A stretch of DNA of 64,000 bases from positions 372,001 through 436,000 of the forward strand of contig NZ_CABPSB010000002.1 of assembly GCF_902459655.1 (NCBI RefSeq), given 5' to 3'. The position numbers were made by a program, and so were the translations under genes. This document shows, in pieces, positions 52,523 through 61,092 of this stretch. The notes beneath the pieces are model-generated. The model was not told the origin of the DNA, did no database searches, and worked only from the letters and a program-made list of their open reading frames with translations. The stretch comes from Pandoraea anhela. Its GTDB lineage: Bacteria; Pseudomonadota; Gammaproteobacteria; Burkholderiales; Burkholderiaceae. The first letter of the stretch is position 1; every line of letters begins with the position of its first letter.

Positions 52523-53500
52523 ATGCAACAATCGTTACATTCTTTCGTCGCCGTGTTGCCATCCCCAATGACACAAGCCACCGCGCTGCCAAAGACGCTC
52601 AACCAACTGAACGCATTGTTGCGTGAGCGCTATTCCCAACTCAGTCCGCAATTTCAGGCGGGCGCGCGGTTCCTGCTCGATCATCCGCAACGCGTGCCGA
52701 TCAGTTCCATGCGCGCCATTGCCGCCGAGGCGGGCGTGCAACCGGCCACGTTCGTGCGGCTCGCGCAGCATCTCGGGTTCGACGGATGGCACGGACTGCG
52801 CGAGCTCTTTCTGGAATCGATTCGACTCGGGCCGCAGCCCTATGCGAGCCGTGCGCGGCAAGTGATTCGCGAAGGCGACGCCGCGCGCATGGTGCCCGAA
52901 ATGTTCCGCGTGCAGCACAACAACCTCGATCTGACGGAAGCCGGCGCGAATGCGTCGCTGGGGGCGGCGGTCGAGTTGCTCGCCAATGCCGGGACGGTCC
53001 ATGTGGCGGGGTTTCGCGCATGTTTTCCCATCGCCTTCACGTTTCAGTACGTCTACCGTCTGTTCCGGCCGACGGTGCATCTGATTCGCGGCGAGGCGGG
53101 CACGCTGGAGATGGAGCTGCGCGCGCTGTCGGCGCGCGACGTGGTGGTGGTCATCAGCTTCGCGCCTTATTCGAACGAAGCGCTGATCGTCGCCCGGGCT
53201 GCACGCGCGGCCGGCGCGCGGGTGCTCGCCCTCACGGACTCGACCGTCTCGCCGCTCGCGCTCGACGCCGACGTCACGGTGCTGTTCTCGCATGAAAGTC
53301 CGTCGTTCTTCCCGTCGATCACGGCGGGCATTGCCGTGGTGGAGACGCTCATCGAAATGCTGCTCGCCCGTAAGGGACGCGGGGCGGTGCGCGCGCTGGA
53401 ACTGGCTGAAGACCAGTTGCACGGCACCGGTGCTTACGTCAGCCCGGCAGGCGGCAACGTCGCCAGGGGAAGCACGCGGCGTGTCAAACCCGACGCCTGA
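52523..53500 (+). CDS. MurR/RpiR family transcriptional regulator with SIS domain
   Basis: A 325-residue regulator: N-terminal RpiR helix-turn-helix (ISSMRAIAAEAGVQPATFVRLAQHLGFDGWHGLRELF) and a C-terminal SIS domain (VHVAGFRACFPIAFTFQYVYRLF, ARDVVVVISFAPYSNEALIVARAARAAGARVLALTDS) that binds phosphosugar-like or other ligands. ATG 52523 or 52568 are both possible; neither has a strong ribosome site, and the second gives MTQATALPKTLNQ. It is divergent from the aminotransferase/BKACE pair and probably controls it. The last 17 bases overlap the convergent MFS gene. Confidence 0.87.
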   Translation: MQQSLHSFVAVLPSPMTQATALPKTLNQLNALLRERYSQLSPQFQAGARFLLDHPQRVPISSMRAIAAEAGVQPATFVRLAQHLGFDGWHGLRELFLESIRLGPQPYASRARQVIREGDAARMVPEMFRVQHNNLDLTEAGANASLGAAVELLANAGTVHVAGFRACFPIAFTFQYVYRLFRPTVHLIRGEAGTLEMELRALSARDVVVVISFAPYSNEALIVARAARAAGARVLALTDSTVSPLALDADVTVLFSHESPSFFPSITAGIAVVETLIEMLLARKGRGAVRALELAEDQLHGTGAYVSPAGGNVARGSTRRVKPDA

Positions 53501-54683
53501 GCGTCGCAGACGTCGGGCGCTCGCGGCGCAGCGCCACTCCGAGCGCCGCGCTGCCCGCAATCAGTGCGGCCGCCAATAGCGCGAGCGCGACGGACATGCC
53601 GAAGCGGTCGGCAAGCCATCCGCTGGTCACGACGGGCACGGAAAAGCCGAAGTACGCGAACAGAAAATACCCTGCCGCCGCCCTCGCGCGCATCGCCGGG
53701 TCGACCGCTGCGTTGACGGCGGCCAACCCGCCGAGATACGTGAATCCATAGCACGCCGAACTCGCGACGACCGCGCCGGCGAGCAACACCGGCAGATTGA
53801 CATACACCACCCCGAGCGCCAGCACCACGAAACCGAGCGGCACGATCACGAGACCGACGCGCACCGCCCGCACCGGCGCCATACGCCTTGCGGCCGGCTG
53901 AAACAGCAACCCCGTCGAGACGACGAAGAACGTCGCGAAGCCCGCCCACGCCGCATGCCCGTGCGCCGCCAGCGCCGAAGGCACCACGCCGATCACCACG
54001 CCCACGGCCGCCCACGCAAGCAGAATCGCCACGCCCAGCGGCGCCGTGCCGGGCGCAAGTACCGGCCAGCGCAACCAGGGCACGTTCGGGCGACGCGCAG
54101 GCGCAGGCAGCACCGCCACCGCGAGCGCCGCCACGAACGCGAACGGCAGATACGCCCACAGACTCGCAGGCGGCAGCGTCGACGGCGCGACGATCAGACA
54201 CACCCCCGTGGCCAGCGCGCCCGAGCCGAAGCCAAGCGACGTCGACGCTGCCACCAACGCCGCGCCACGTGTCGCGGCGTCCTCCCGATCACCGTACAAC
54301 TCCGTCATATAGGCCGTGCCGCTGCCCGCGACCAACCCCGTCGCCAGTCCGTAGCAGGCGCGGGCACCGCCCAGGGCGACGAGCGTCGGCCAGCGCAGTG
54401 TCAGCCATGTCCCGACGAGCCCCAGCAGCAATGCAACGGCCAGCGGCAGGCGGCGTCCCACCCGATCGGACAATCCCGCCAGGAACAACAGCGCCGGCAC
54501 GAGCGCACCGACATAGCACGCGAACGCCAGCGCCTGCGCGCCCGCGCCGTGGCCGCTCGCCGCCGCATAGTGCGGCACCAGCGGGGCTTGCAGATTGACG
54601 GAGAACGTCACGAGAAAGAGTTGCAGCGCGAGTAACGCGATGGGCCACCGGCGGGGATTCGGGGAGGGAATTCGGTGCGGCAT
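53484..54683 (-). CDS. MFS transporter, DHA-type exporter
   Basis: Inner-membrane transporter of about 399 residues with 12 hydrophobic helices, including VGALVPALLFLAGLSDRVGRRLPLAVALLLGLVG, whose GxxxDRxGRR loop is the MFS signature. Several in-frame ATGs exist; I took 54683 (MPHRIPSPNPRRWP), but 54710 is equally possible. Divergent from the MocR gene, which most likely regulates it. Substrate is unknown. Confidence 0.82.
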   Translation of the reverse strand: MPHRIPSPNPRRWPIALLALQLFLVTFSVNLQAPLVPHYAAASGHGAGAQALAFACYVGALVPALLFLAGLSDRVGRRLPLAVALLLGLVGTWLTLRWPTLVALGGARACYGLATGLVAGSGTAYMTELYGDREDAATRGAALVAASTSLGFGSGALATGVCLIVAPSTLPPASLWAYLPFAFVAALAVAVLPAPARRPNVPWLRWPVLAPGTAPLGVAILLAWAAVGVVIGVVPSALAAHGHAAWAGFATFFVVSTGLLFQPAARRMAPVRAVRVGLVIVPLGFVVLALGVVYVNLPVLLAGAVVASSACYGFTYLGGLAAVNAAVDPAMRARAAAGYFLFAYFGFSVPVVTSGWLADRFGMSVALALLAAALIAGSAALGVALRRERPTSATLRRRV

Positions 54684-54890
54684 GAGCTCAGCGGAGGAAG
54701 GGATCGCCATCAGGGGCACGGCGTGACCGGAACGAAGGGACGACCCGGTCGTCAGGCGATGCCGCGGGCACGGCCGGCCGCACAGCATCCCGCTCAGTAT
54801 TGCCATGCCATTCATCCAGTGCAATTATTGAATTGTCCTGAGATCAATATCGGTCCGGCATCGCTTCCGAATCTTCTTCCCACCTATTTC

Positions 54891-56255
54891 ATGGCCGCCC
54901 CCGCCCGCTATCTCGATCACGTCGAACGTCTCGCTGCGGCCATCGCGGCCGGCGAACTCGCCTCGGGGACTCGCCTGCCGCCACAACGCGACTACGCCGA
55001 TACGCATGGCCTCGCGATCTCCACCGTCACACGCATCTACGCGGAACTCGCGCGACGTGGACTGGCGGTGGGCGAAGTCGGACGAGGCACTTTCGTGCGC
55101 GCTCCGGCTGTGGGTGCGGCGGCGGCCTTCGCGCAATGGGCGCCGGCGCCGGGGGTGCTCGAGGGCGTCGATCTGGCGTTCAACTATCCGGTGTTGCCCG
55201 AGCAGACGGAAGCCCTTCGGCAAGCGTTGCGCGACTTGGCGGCCGGCGGAGACCTGAGCGCGTGGCTCGCCCATACGCCGCACGACGGCCATCTGTCGGA
55301 CCGGCGCGCGGCGGCAAGATGGCTCGCGCGTCGCGACGGCGTCGCCGTCCGCCCGGAGACGGTGGTGGTTTGCGCCGGCGGCCAGCATGCGCTCGACGTC
55401 CTGCAACTGGCGCTGTGCCGTGCTGGCGAGCCCGTCGCGGTCGAAGCGCTGACGTACCCCGGCTGGAAAGCGCTGGCGGCGATGCGCGACGTGCCGCTCG
55501 TCGCCCTCCCGATGACGCAGGACGGCCTCGACCCGCTGGCGCTGGACAAGCTTTGCCGCACGCATGCGGGGCGTCTGCGGGTCGTCTACACGATGCCGAC
55601 GCTGCATAACCCGCTGGGCAGTGTCATGCCGCTCGCCCGACGCCTGGCGCTGGTGGATGTGGCGCGCCGCCACGATCTGCTGCTGATCGAAGACAGCGCT
55701 TACGGCTTTCTCGTGGCCGACGCCCCGCCGCCGCTGCGCCTGCTCGCGCCCGAGCGCACCTTCGAGGTGTGCAGTCTTTCGAAACCGGGCGCGCCGGGGC
55801 TGCGGATCGCGTATCTCGTCGCACCGTCCGAATGGCAGCCGCGCGTGCACGCCGCGATGCGGGCCAGTGTCTGGAGTGCCGCTCCGTTGATGGCCCAGTT
55901 GGCGTCGCGCTGGCTGAACGACGGTACGATAGACGGCTGGATCGCGCGTAAGCGGGCGGTGGCGGCGCAGCGTCAGGCGATCGCCCGGCAATGTCTGGCG
56001 GGACTGGGATCGACGGGCTATGCCGGGGCGTTTCACCGCCTGTTGCCCGTGCCCGCGCCGATGCGCTGCGACAATGTCGTGGCCGCCCTTCAGGCGCGAG
56101 GCATTGCGGTCACGCCCGTCGATGCCTTTGCCGCGCCGGGGCAACCCGCGCCGTCGGCCATTCGTGTCGCGCTCGGCTCACCGGGCAGCGACGCCGCGCT
56201 GCACGCTGCACTCGTTCAGGTGGCCGAGGTGGTGTCGGGGCGCGGTGCCGGGTGA
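54891..56255 (+). CDS. MocR-type GntR/aminotransferase regulator
   Basis: A 454-residue fusion of a GntR winged helix (LASGTRLPPQRDYADTHGLAISTVTRIYAELARRG, residues 20-55) with a fold-type I aminotransferase domain. The PLP-binding lysine is in EVCSLSKPGAPGLRIAY, and DSAYGFL and VVCAGGQHALDVLQLAL are family segments. Such proteins use PLP or PLP adducts as effector and usually do not catalyse. The ATG at 54891 begins MAAPARYLDHVERLAAAI. It is divergent from an MFS exporter, so a resistance or amine-export role for the pair is plausible. Confidence 0.9.
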   Translation: MAAPARYLDHVERLAAAIAAGELASGTRLPPQRDYADTHGLAISTVTRIYAELARRGLAVGEVGRGTFVRAPAVGAAAAFAQWAPAPGVLEGVDLAFNYPVLPEQTEALRQALRDLAAGGDLSAWLAHTPHDGHLSDRRAAARWLARRDGVAVRPETVVVCAGGQHALDVLQLALCRAGEPVAVEALTYPGWKALAAMRDVPLVALPMTQDGLDPLALDKLCRTHAGRLRVVYTMPTLHNPLGSVMPLARRLALVDVARRHDLLLIEDSAYGFLVADAPPPLRLLAPERTFEVCSLSKPGAPGLRIAYLVAPSEWQPRVHAAMRASVWSAAPLMAQLASRWLNDGTIDGWIARKRAVAAQRQAIARQCLAGLGSTGYAGAFHRLLPVPAPMRCDNVVAALQARGIAVTPVDAFAAPGQPAPSAIRVALGSPGSDAALHAALVQVAEVVSGRGAG

Positions 56256-56270
56256 GGCGTGAGGTGTGAG

Positions 56271-56306
56271 GCGGGAAAGGCGGGAAAGGCGGGAACGACG
56301 GGAACG
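56271..56306 (+). repeat. Four tandem 9-bp units
   Basis: GCGGGAAAG, GCGGGAAAG, GCGGGAACG and ACGGGAACG follow head to tail, just after the MocR stop codon and before the small exported-protein gene. Confidence 0.85.
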
Positions 56307-56522
56307 ACGATGAGTGAGGGAAAGGGCAAAAGCATGAAGGGGGCCCGGCGAAGCCCGCGCATGGCGCAACGACACCCGCCTTGCCGAGATGACGCCGCCG
56401 CCGGATTCTTTTATGATCGTCGTGCCCCCCTGCGGCCGCTCGCCCGGTGCACGCCCTGAAGGCATCGCCCGGCACGGCATCGCGCAGGCTTCGTCCCCTG
56501 TCGACAATATCAAGGACTCCGA

Positions 56523-56936
56523 ATGTCGCTTATCCGCTCCTCTCGCGCCCGCTCGCTGGTGCTGGGCACCGCGCTCGTCATCGGCGCCGGCGTGGCCGCG
56601 CCCGCGTTCGCCGCGTCGAATCTCTCGTTCATGAGCAACTCGCCGCTGGCTTATCTGCGCAAGGCCGACAACGAGTCGTTCGCCAAAACCGCCCGCACCG
56701 TCCTCGACGACAAACAAGACAACGACACCACCGAATGGACCAACAAGGGCACGGGCAACCCCGTCGCCATTGCCGCACAGATCACGCCGACCAACACCCA
56801 GAAAGACGGCGACAAGACGTGTCGCGATCTGGTGGTGCTGCTCACCGCCAAGGGTCAGGAAGTCACGCTCAAGTTGCCCGCGTGCAGGGCGAACGAGAAA
56901 GCCCGCTGGGAATTGCAGAAGCGCGGCACGCCCTGA
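56523..56936 (+). CDS. Small exported protein of unknown function
   Basis: A 137-residue protein with a signal peptide (residues 1-31, cut after APAFA). The mature part, KADNESFAKTARTVLDDKQDNDTTEWTNKGTGNPVAIAAQITPT then CRDLVVLL...LPACR, resembles the C-terminal domain of 17-kDa surface-antigen-like proteins, where the two cysteines could form a disulfide. The glycine-zipper part common in those proteins is absent. AGGACTCCGA precedes the ATG. Function is unknown. Confidence 0.7.
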   Translation: MSLIRSSRARSLVLGTALVIGAGVAAPAFAASNLSFMSNSPLAYLRKADNESFAKTARTVLDDKQDNDTTEWTNKGTGNPVAIAAQITPTNTQKDGDKTCRDLVVLLTAKGQEVTLKLPACRANEKARWELQKRGTP

Positions 56937-57053
56937 TCTCCTCGCTGATTTCGCCGCTGATCGCGCACTGATCGTGCATTGCCTGCCGTCGTCCGTGACG
57001 TCGCCGCACGTGCTTCGGGCGTCATCCGGATAAAAACCGCCGACCCCGCGATG

Positions 57054-57104
57054 TGAACTGCCCCCCAAGCGTTGGACATAACCTCAACCCTTGGGGGTTG
57101 TTCA
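57054..57104. mobile_element. Short inverted-repeat remnant resembling IS3-family ends
   Basis: TGAACTGCCCCCCAAGCGTT at 57054-57073 and, on the minus strand, TGAACAACCCCCAAGGGTTG from 57104 are imperfect inverted copies separated by only about 11 bases. The TGAACTG...GTTGGACA pattern resembles IS3-type termini, so this may be a deleted element, although a terminator for the fsr-like gene is an alternative. Confidence 0.4.
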
Positions 57105-57151
57105 TCCGGCGTTTCCCGATTGGCGCGCACTGAACTCGCGCCCGCGACCGC

Positions 57152-58387
57152 TCACGCGGCAGACGTTTTCTTGTGTCCTTCGACGTCCGGCAGCAGGATC
57201 GTCACGATCCCCAGCAGCGGCAGGAACGCACACACGTGATAGACGAAGTCGATGCTCGTCGAGTCGGCCAGCTGACCGAGTACGGCGGCGCCCACGCCCC
57301 CCATCCCGAACGCGAAGCCGAAGAATAGCCCCGACACGGTGCCGACCTTGCCCGGCATCAATTCCTGCGCATAGACCAGAATGGCCGAGAACGCGGAGGC
57401 GAGGATCAGACCGATCAGCACGGTCAGAATGCCGGTCCAGAACAGGTTGGCGTACGGCAGCATCAGCGTGAACGGCGCAGCCCCGAGAATCGATCCCCAG
57501 ATCACATATTTACGGCCGATCTTGTCACCCAGCGGGCCACCGATCATCGTGCCCGCCGCCACCGCGAACAGGAACACGAACAGATGCACCTGCGCGCTTT
57601 GCACCGACACCTGGAATTTGCTGATGAGGTAGAACGTGAAGTAGCTGCTGATGCTCGCGAGATAGAAGTACTTCGAGAAGATCAGCACCAGCAGAATGCC
57701 GATGGCGAACAGCACCTTGCCCTGCGACAACTGGACGTTGCCGCCCCGACGCGCCGCCGGCTTGCCCGTGCTCGCCGCACGTTGCACTGCATACCACCGG
57801 CTCACGTGAAACAGCACGAAGATCGCGATGAGCGCCGCCACCGAGAACCACGCCACGCTGCCACGGCCGTTCGGCACGATGATCAGAGCGGCCAGCAAGG
57901 GGCCGAGCGACGAGCCGACGTTACCGCCGACCTGGAAGAAGGACTGCGCCATGCCGTGACGCCCGCCCGAGGCCATACGCGCCACGCGCGACGACTCCGG
58001 GTGGAACACCGACGAGCCCATGCCCACGAGCGCCGCCGCCACGAGCAGCATGCCGAAGTTCGGGGCCACCGCCAGCAACAACAACCCGACGAGCGTGAAA
58101 CCCATCCCGACCGGCAGCGAATACGGTTTGGGATGCTTATCCGTGTAAAGACCGACGACCGGTTGCAGCAACGAGGCCGTGACCTGGTACGTCAGCGTAA
58201 TCAGACCCACCTGCCCGAAGCTCAGATGAAAGCCGGACTTGAGCAGCGGGTAGATGGCGAGGATCAACGACTGAATCATGTCGTTGAGCAAGTGGGAGAA
58301 GCTGATGGCAGACAGCACGCGGAACGCCGTGCCCTGCGCGCCCGACGCGCTGGCGCCGGGGAGGGACGTTGCAGGTTGACTCGACAT
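57152..58387 (-). CDS. fsr: Fosmidomycin-resistance-type MFS exporter (Fsr-like)
   Basis: Inner-membrane exporter of 411 residues with 12 helices. FSHLLNDMIQSLILAIYPLLK, TASLLQPVVGLYTDKHPKPYSL, GMGSSVFHPESSRVARMASGGRHGMAQSFFQVGGNVGSSLGPL are the hallmarks of the Fsr group, which exports fosmidomycin and other compounds. It stands alone on the minus strand, with a 16-bp perfect palindrome about 90 bases upstream of its start that may be an operator. Confidence 0.9.
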   Translation of the reverse strand: MSSQPATSLPGASASGAQGTAFRVLSAISFSHLLNDMIQSLILAIYPLLKSGFHLSFGQVGLITLTYQVTASLLQPVVGLYTDKHPKPYSLPVGMGFTLVGLLLLAVAPNFGMLLVAAALVGMGSSVFHPESSRVARMASGGRHGMAQSFFQVGGNVGSSLGPLLAALIIVPNGRGSVAWFSVAALIAIFVLFHVSRWYAVQRAASTGKPAARRGGNVQLSQGKVLFAIGILLVLIFSKYFYLASISSYFTFYLISKFQVSVQSAQVHLFVFLFAVAAGTMIGGPLGDKIGRKYVIWGSILGAAPFTLMLPYANLFWTGILTVLIGLILASAFSAILVYAQELMPGKVGTVSGLFFGFAFGMGGVGAAVLGQLADSTSIDFVYHVCAFLPLLGIVTILLPDVEGHKKTSAA

Positions 58388-58838
58388 GGGTTGGGTAAAT
58401 TGACGTCAAAGGCTTGGAAAAACGGGGGCTCTCCGGTCTGTTTCGGGCGCCTCGGCCCATTGATAAGAGAAAGTTGGGATTAATCCCAATTTCCACCGGA
58501 AAGTTAATGAGTGAAGTGTAGAGCATGCGTAAATCGCCGTTACGCCAAGTTTTGTCGCGATCACGCCATCCAAGTGCCACGCTGAATGCGGCCTCAGTAA
58601 CCTTCTGACGCGTCGTCGGAAGGTCGCGGGGTGGCCATTTCGCACAAACGGGGCGCGCGCCGTTCATGCACGTCAGCCGGGCATTGCGCTGGTCGTTGTG
58701 CGGGTCGTTGTGCGGGTTTATCGGGGGTCGGACGCCGTCGGGGATTCGTGTAGAGTCAAAAGACGCGTTGTGCCATGCAACACGCGATGCATCGCCGTTG
58801 ACGTAGGGCCCCCACGTCTTCCTTGGTTGGCAGCAAAC
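58388..58838. other. Gene-free divergent region between fsr and the EAL gene
   Basis: About 450 bases containing the palindrome at 58474-58489 and two copies of GTCGTTGTGCGGGT near 58692-58718. I see no supportable gene. Confidence 0.5.
58474..58489. promoter_or_regulatory. 16-bp perfect palindrome, candidate operator
   Basis: TTGGGATTAATCCCAA is a perfect 8+8 palindrome in an A+T-rich patch, 87 bases upstream of the fsr-like start codon. No obvious regulator gene is adjacent, so the binding protein is unknown. Confidence 0.6.
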
Positions 58839-60461
58839 ATGATTCAACACTCCAGAGTCGTGCAGTGGCTGGTGACCGGACTTGTGGTGGCGGTCACGCT
58901 GGCTGTCGTCCTGTTTCTGGGCTGGCTGCGCATCTATCATCTGTCGCAGTCGGTGCTTCAGGAAGAGGCGCAGCGTCAGCGCGATGCGCTCGAGCGCATC
59001 GTCGCGCAAGCCGAGAGCACGCTGCGTGGCGCCACCCTATGGGTCGGACGGTCGTGCGGCGAAGTCAGCACCGCCCTTCAGGCCACCGGTACGCTCAGCC
59101 CCTACTTCCGCTCCATCTGGCTCGTCTCGCGCGGGCAACTCTATTGCTCGTCCGTCACTCGCTCCGACACCGCGCTGAACATGCCGCTGCCGGCCGACCT
59201 CGTGCCGATGCTCACGGGCACGCGCACGCTGCTCGTGGGCGGCACGCCATACGTGCGCGACACGCCCGCGCTGGCGCTCTATGTACCGACATCGGCGACC
59301 GACGGCGTGCTGGGCTTCGTCGACGGCATCTATCTCACCGAGACCCTGCACAGCGTCAAAAACAGCGATCTGGCTTGGACGGCGATGACCGTGGGCAACG
59401 TGTCGCTCACGTCGGAAGGGCCGCGACTGGAATCGGCGGGCATTGCGACGCGCGGCGCGCAAGTCTCGCTGACCTCGGCGCATTTCACGACATCGCTGGC
59501 AGGCAGTCCGTCGCTGATGCAGTCGCTGGCAACGCAGCAGGCGCCGATTTTTCTGGCGTTCGGCGGCATCGTGGCATTTTTGCTCGGCGTCCTCACGTTC
59601 CGTCATCTCGGTCCGGCGCAATTCATGAAGCGGCAGATCGCACACGGCATCAGGCGCAACGAATTCAAGGTGTACTACCAGCCGGTCATGGAACTCGCCA
59701 CCGGGCGGTGTGCCGGCGCCGAGGCCCTGATGCGCTGGCATCATCCCGTGGCAGGGCTGGTGCGACCGGACGCTTTCATCCCGATAGCCGAGGACAACGG
59801 ACTGATCGTCGAGCTCACGCGCGCCTTGCTGCGTCAGATTCGTAACGACGTCGCCCGGGGGGCCCTGCCGCAGGGCTTCCATATCGGCATCAATCTTGCC
59901 GAACGGCATTTGCGCGACACGACCATCCTCCACGATATCGAGCGGTACTACGGATCGCTCAACAATACGTATCCGATGGTCGCCGAAATCACCGAGCGGT
60001 ATGTGATTCGCGACACTGCGGCCGCGCGCAACGTGATGGCGGAGCTTCAGCGGCGCGGCATCGAAACGGCGCTGGACGACTTCGGCGCCGAGAACAACTC
60101 CATCGGTTATCTCAAGCGCTATGACTTCAACTATCTGAAGATCGACAAGGAGTTCCTACCCGTAACCGAAGACGACGTGGTCACGCGCAATATCTGCGAC
60201 TCCATCATCCATCTGGCCGAGCGGCTGGACATGACCATCGTGGCGGAAGGCGTCGAGAACGAGATGCAGGCGAATTACCTGCGCGGGCGCAACGTCACTT
60301 ATGCGCAGGGGTACCTGTTTGCGCGGCCGATCGCGTTCGACGAACTGGTGCAATTCGCCATCGCCCATGCAGGCATGGGGCTCACGGCAGTGAAGAAGGG
60401 CTCGTCGGGAACGGCGCCCGTCACGTCGCTCACGTCGCCCACGCCGCGCAAGGCGGGCTGA
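58839..60461 (+). CDS. CSS-motif EAL domain protein, c-di-GMP phosphodiesterase
   Basis: Membrane protein of 540 residues. A first transmembrane helix (VVQWLVTGLVVAVTLAVVLFLGWL), a periplasmic domain with the redox motif CSS in GQLYCSSVTR plus an upstream cysteine (GRSCGEV), and a second helix (PIFLAFGGIVAFLLGVLTF) lead to an EAL domain. Catalytic landmarks are EALMRW, INLAERH, EITER, LDDFG, LKIDKEF and VAEGVENE, all apparently intact. Family members (PdeB/PdeC type) hydrolyse c-di-GMP when the cysteines are reduced or regulated by DsbA/B. It would oppose WspR. ATG 58839 starts MIQHSRVVQW. Confidence 0.9.
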   Translation: MIQHSRVVQWLVTGLVVAVTLAVVLFLGWLRIYHLSQSVLQEEAQRQRDALERIVAQAESTLRGATLWVGRSCGEVSTALQATGTLSPYFRSIWLVSRGQLYCSSVTRSDTALNMPLPADLVPMLTGTRTLLVGGTPYVRDTPALALYVPTSATDGVLGFVDGIYLTETLHSVKNSDLAWTAMTVGNVSLTSEGPRLESAGIATRGAQVSLTSAHFTTSLAGSPSLMQSLATQQAPIFLAFGGIVAFLLGVLTFRHLGPAQFMKRQIAHGIRRNEFKVYYQPVMELATGRCAGAEALMRWHHPVAGLVRPDAFIPIAEDNGLIVELTRALLRQIRNDVARGALPQGFHIGINLAERHLRDTTILHDIERYYGSLNNTYPMVAEITERYVIRDTAAARNVMAELQRRGIETALDDFGAENNSIGYLKRYDFNYLKIDKEFLPVTEDDVVTRNICDSIIHLAERLDMTIVAEGVENEMQANYLRGRNVTYAQGYLFARPIAFDELVQFAIAHAGMGLTAVKKGSSGTAPVTSLTSPTPRKAG

Positions 60462-60505
60462 CAGGCCGACGGGCGAGGGAGTACGGACACTTACGGACGC
60501 GAAAA

Positions 60506-60541
60506 AAGCGCCGGACCTGTGAAAACACCGGTCCGGCGCTT
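60506..60541 (-). terminator. Rho-independent terminator, minus-strand orientation
   Basis: Perfect 12-bp stem AAGCGCCGGACC (60506-60517) with GGTCCGGCGCTT (60530-60541); on the minus strand it runs into a T tract (As at 60502-60507), so it ends the small gene at 60564-60800. It can also end the convergent EAL transcript. Confidence 0.85.
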
Positions 60542-60563
60542 GTCCGGCGACACCACGGTCGGA

Positions 60564-60800
60564 TCAGAAGACCAACTGCGGCATGTTGCTGCGTGGCGCG
60601 GGCGCAGCCGCCGCCCGTGTACTGTCCCGCATTTCGGCGCGCAGCAGCCACAAACGCTGCGCGACGAAACTTCTGAAGCGCATTTCACCCGCGGAGAAAG
60701 AGATTTGCATCTGATGTCGCTTGCCGTTTGGCAGCGTGCGAACCAGACGATAGTATCGAGCCCCGTCAACCGTTTCCTTGATATTCCTGACGCGCATCAT
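60564..60800 (-). CDS. Small basic protein of unknown function
   Basis: A 78-residue frame (MMRVRNIKETVDGARYYRLV...) with no family I recognise. It is basic in the middle (PNGKRHQMQ) and has a predicted mixed fold, without membrane segments. GGGGTG lies just before the ATG at 60800, and a strong terminator follows in the same orientation 23 bases past the stop, supporting a real gene. An upstream start would extend it over the A+T-rich promoter region. Confidence 0.5.
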   Translation of the reverse strand: MMRVRNIKETVDGARYYRLVRTLPNGKRHQMQISFSAGEMRFRSFVAQRLWLLRAEMRDSTRAAAAPAPRSNMPQLVF

Positions 60801-61092
60801 TTCACCCCGTTTCTGTTGTGTCAGGTGAGTGGGCACTTCGGCAAACGTCGCATTCCCGGTCAAGCCGCGTAAAACTTGAGAATTGCAAGTCCGACGCAAC
60901 ACGATCCGGCATTGGGGGGGCATGCGGCAAATTCAATGTAGAGGAGAAACGTCCCCCATTCGTCCCCCAAACGGACGTTCGAAGCGCGCTTCGTTGGTGC
61001 GCCGCAACAGTTCCCCTGCCAGCGTCTGTACCTGCTGGTCCGCCCACCCCCTACAATGCGGCCACCTGCTGTGTTTGATCAAAAAAATCATT

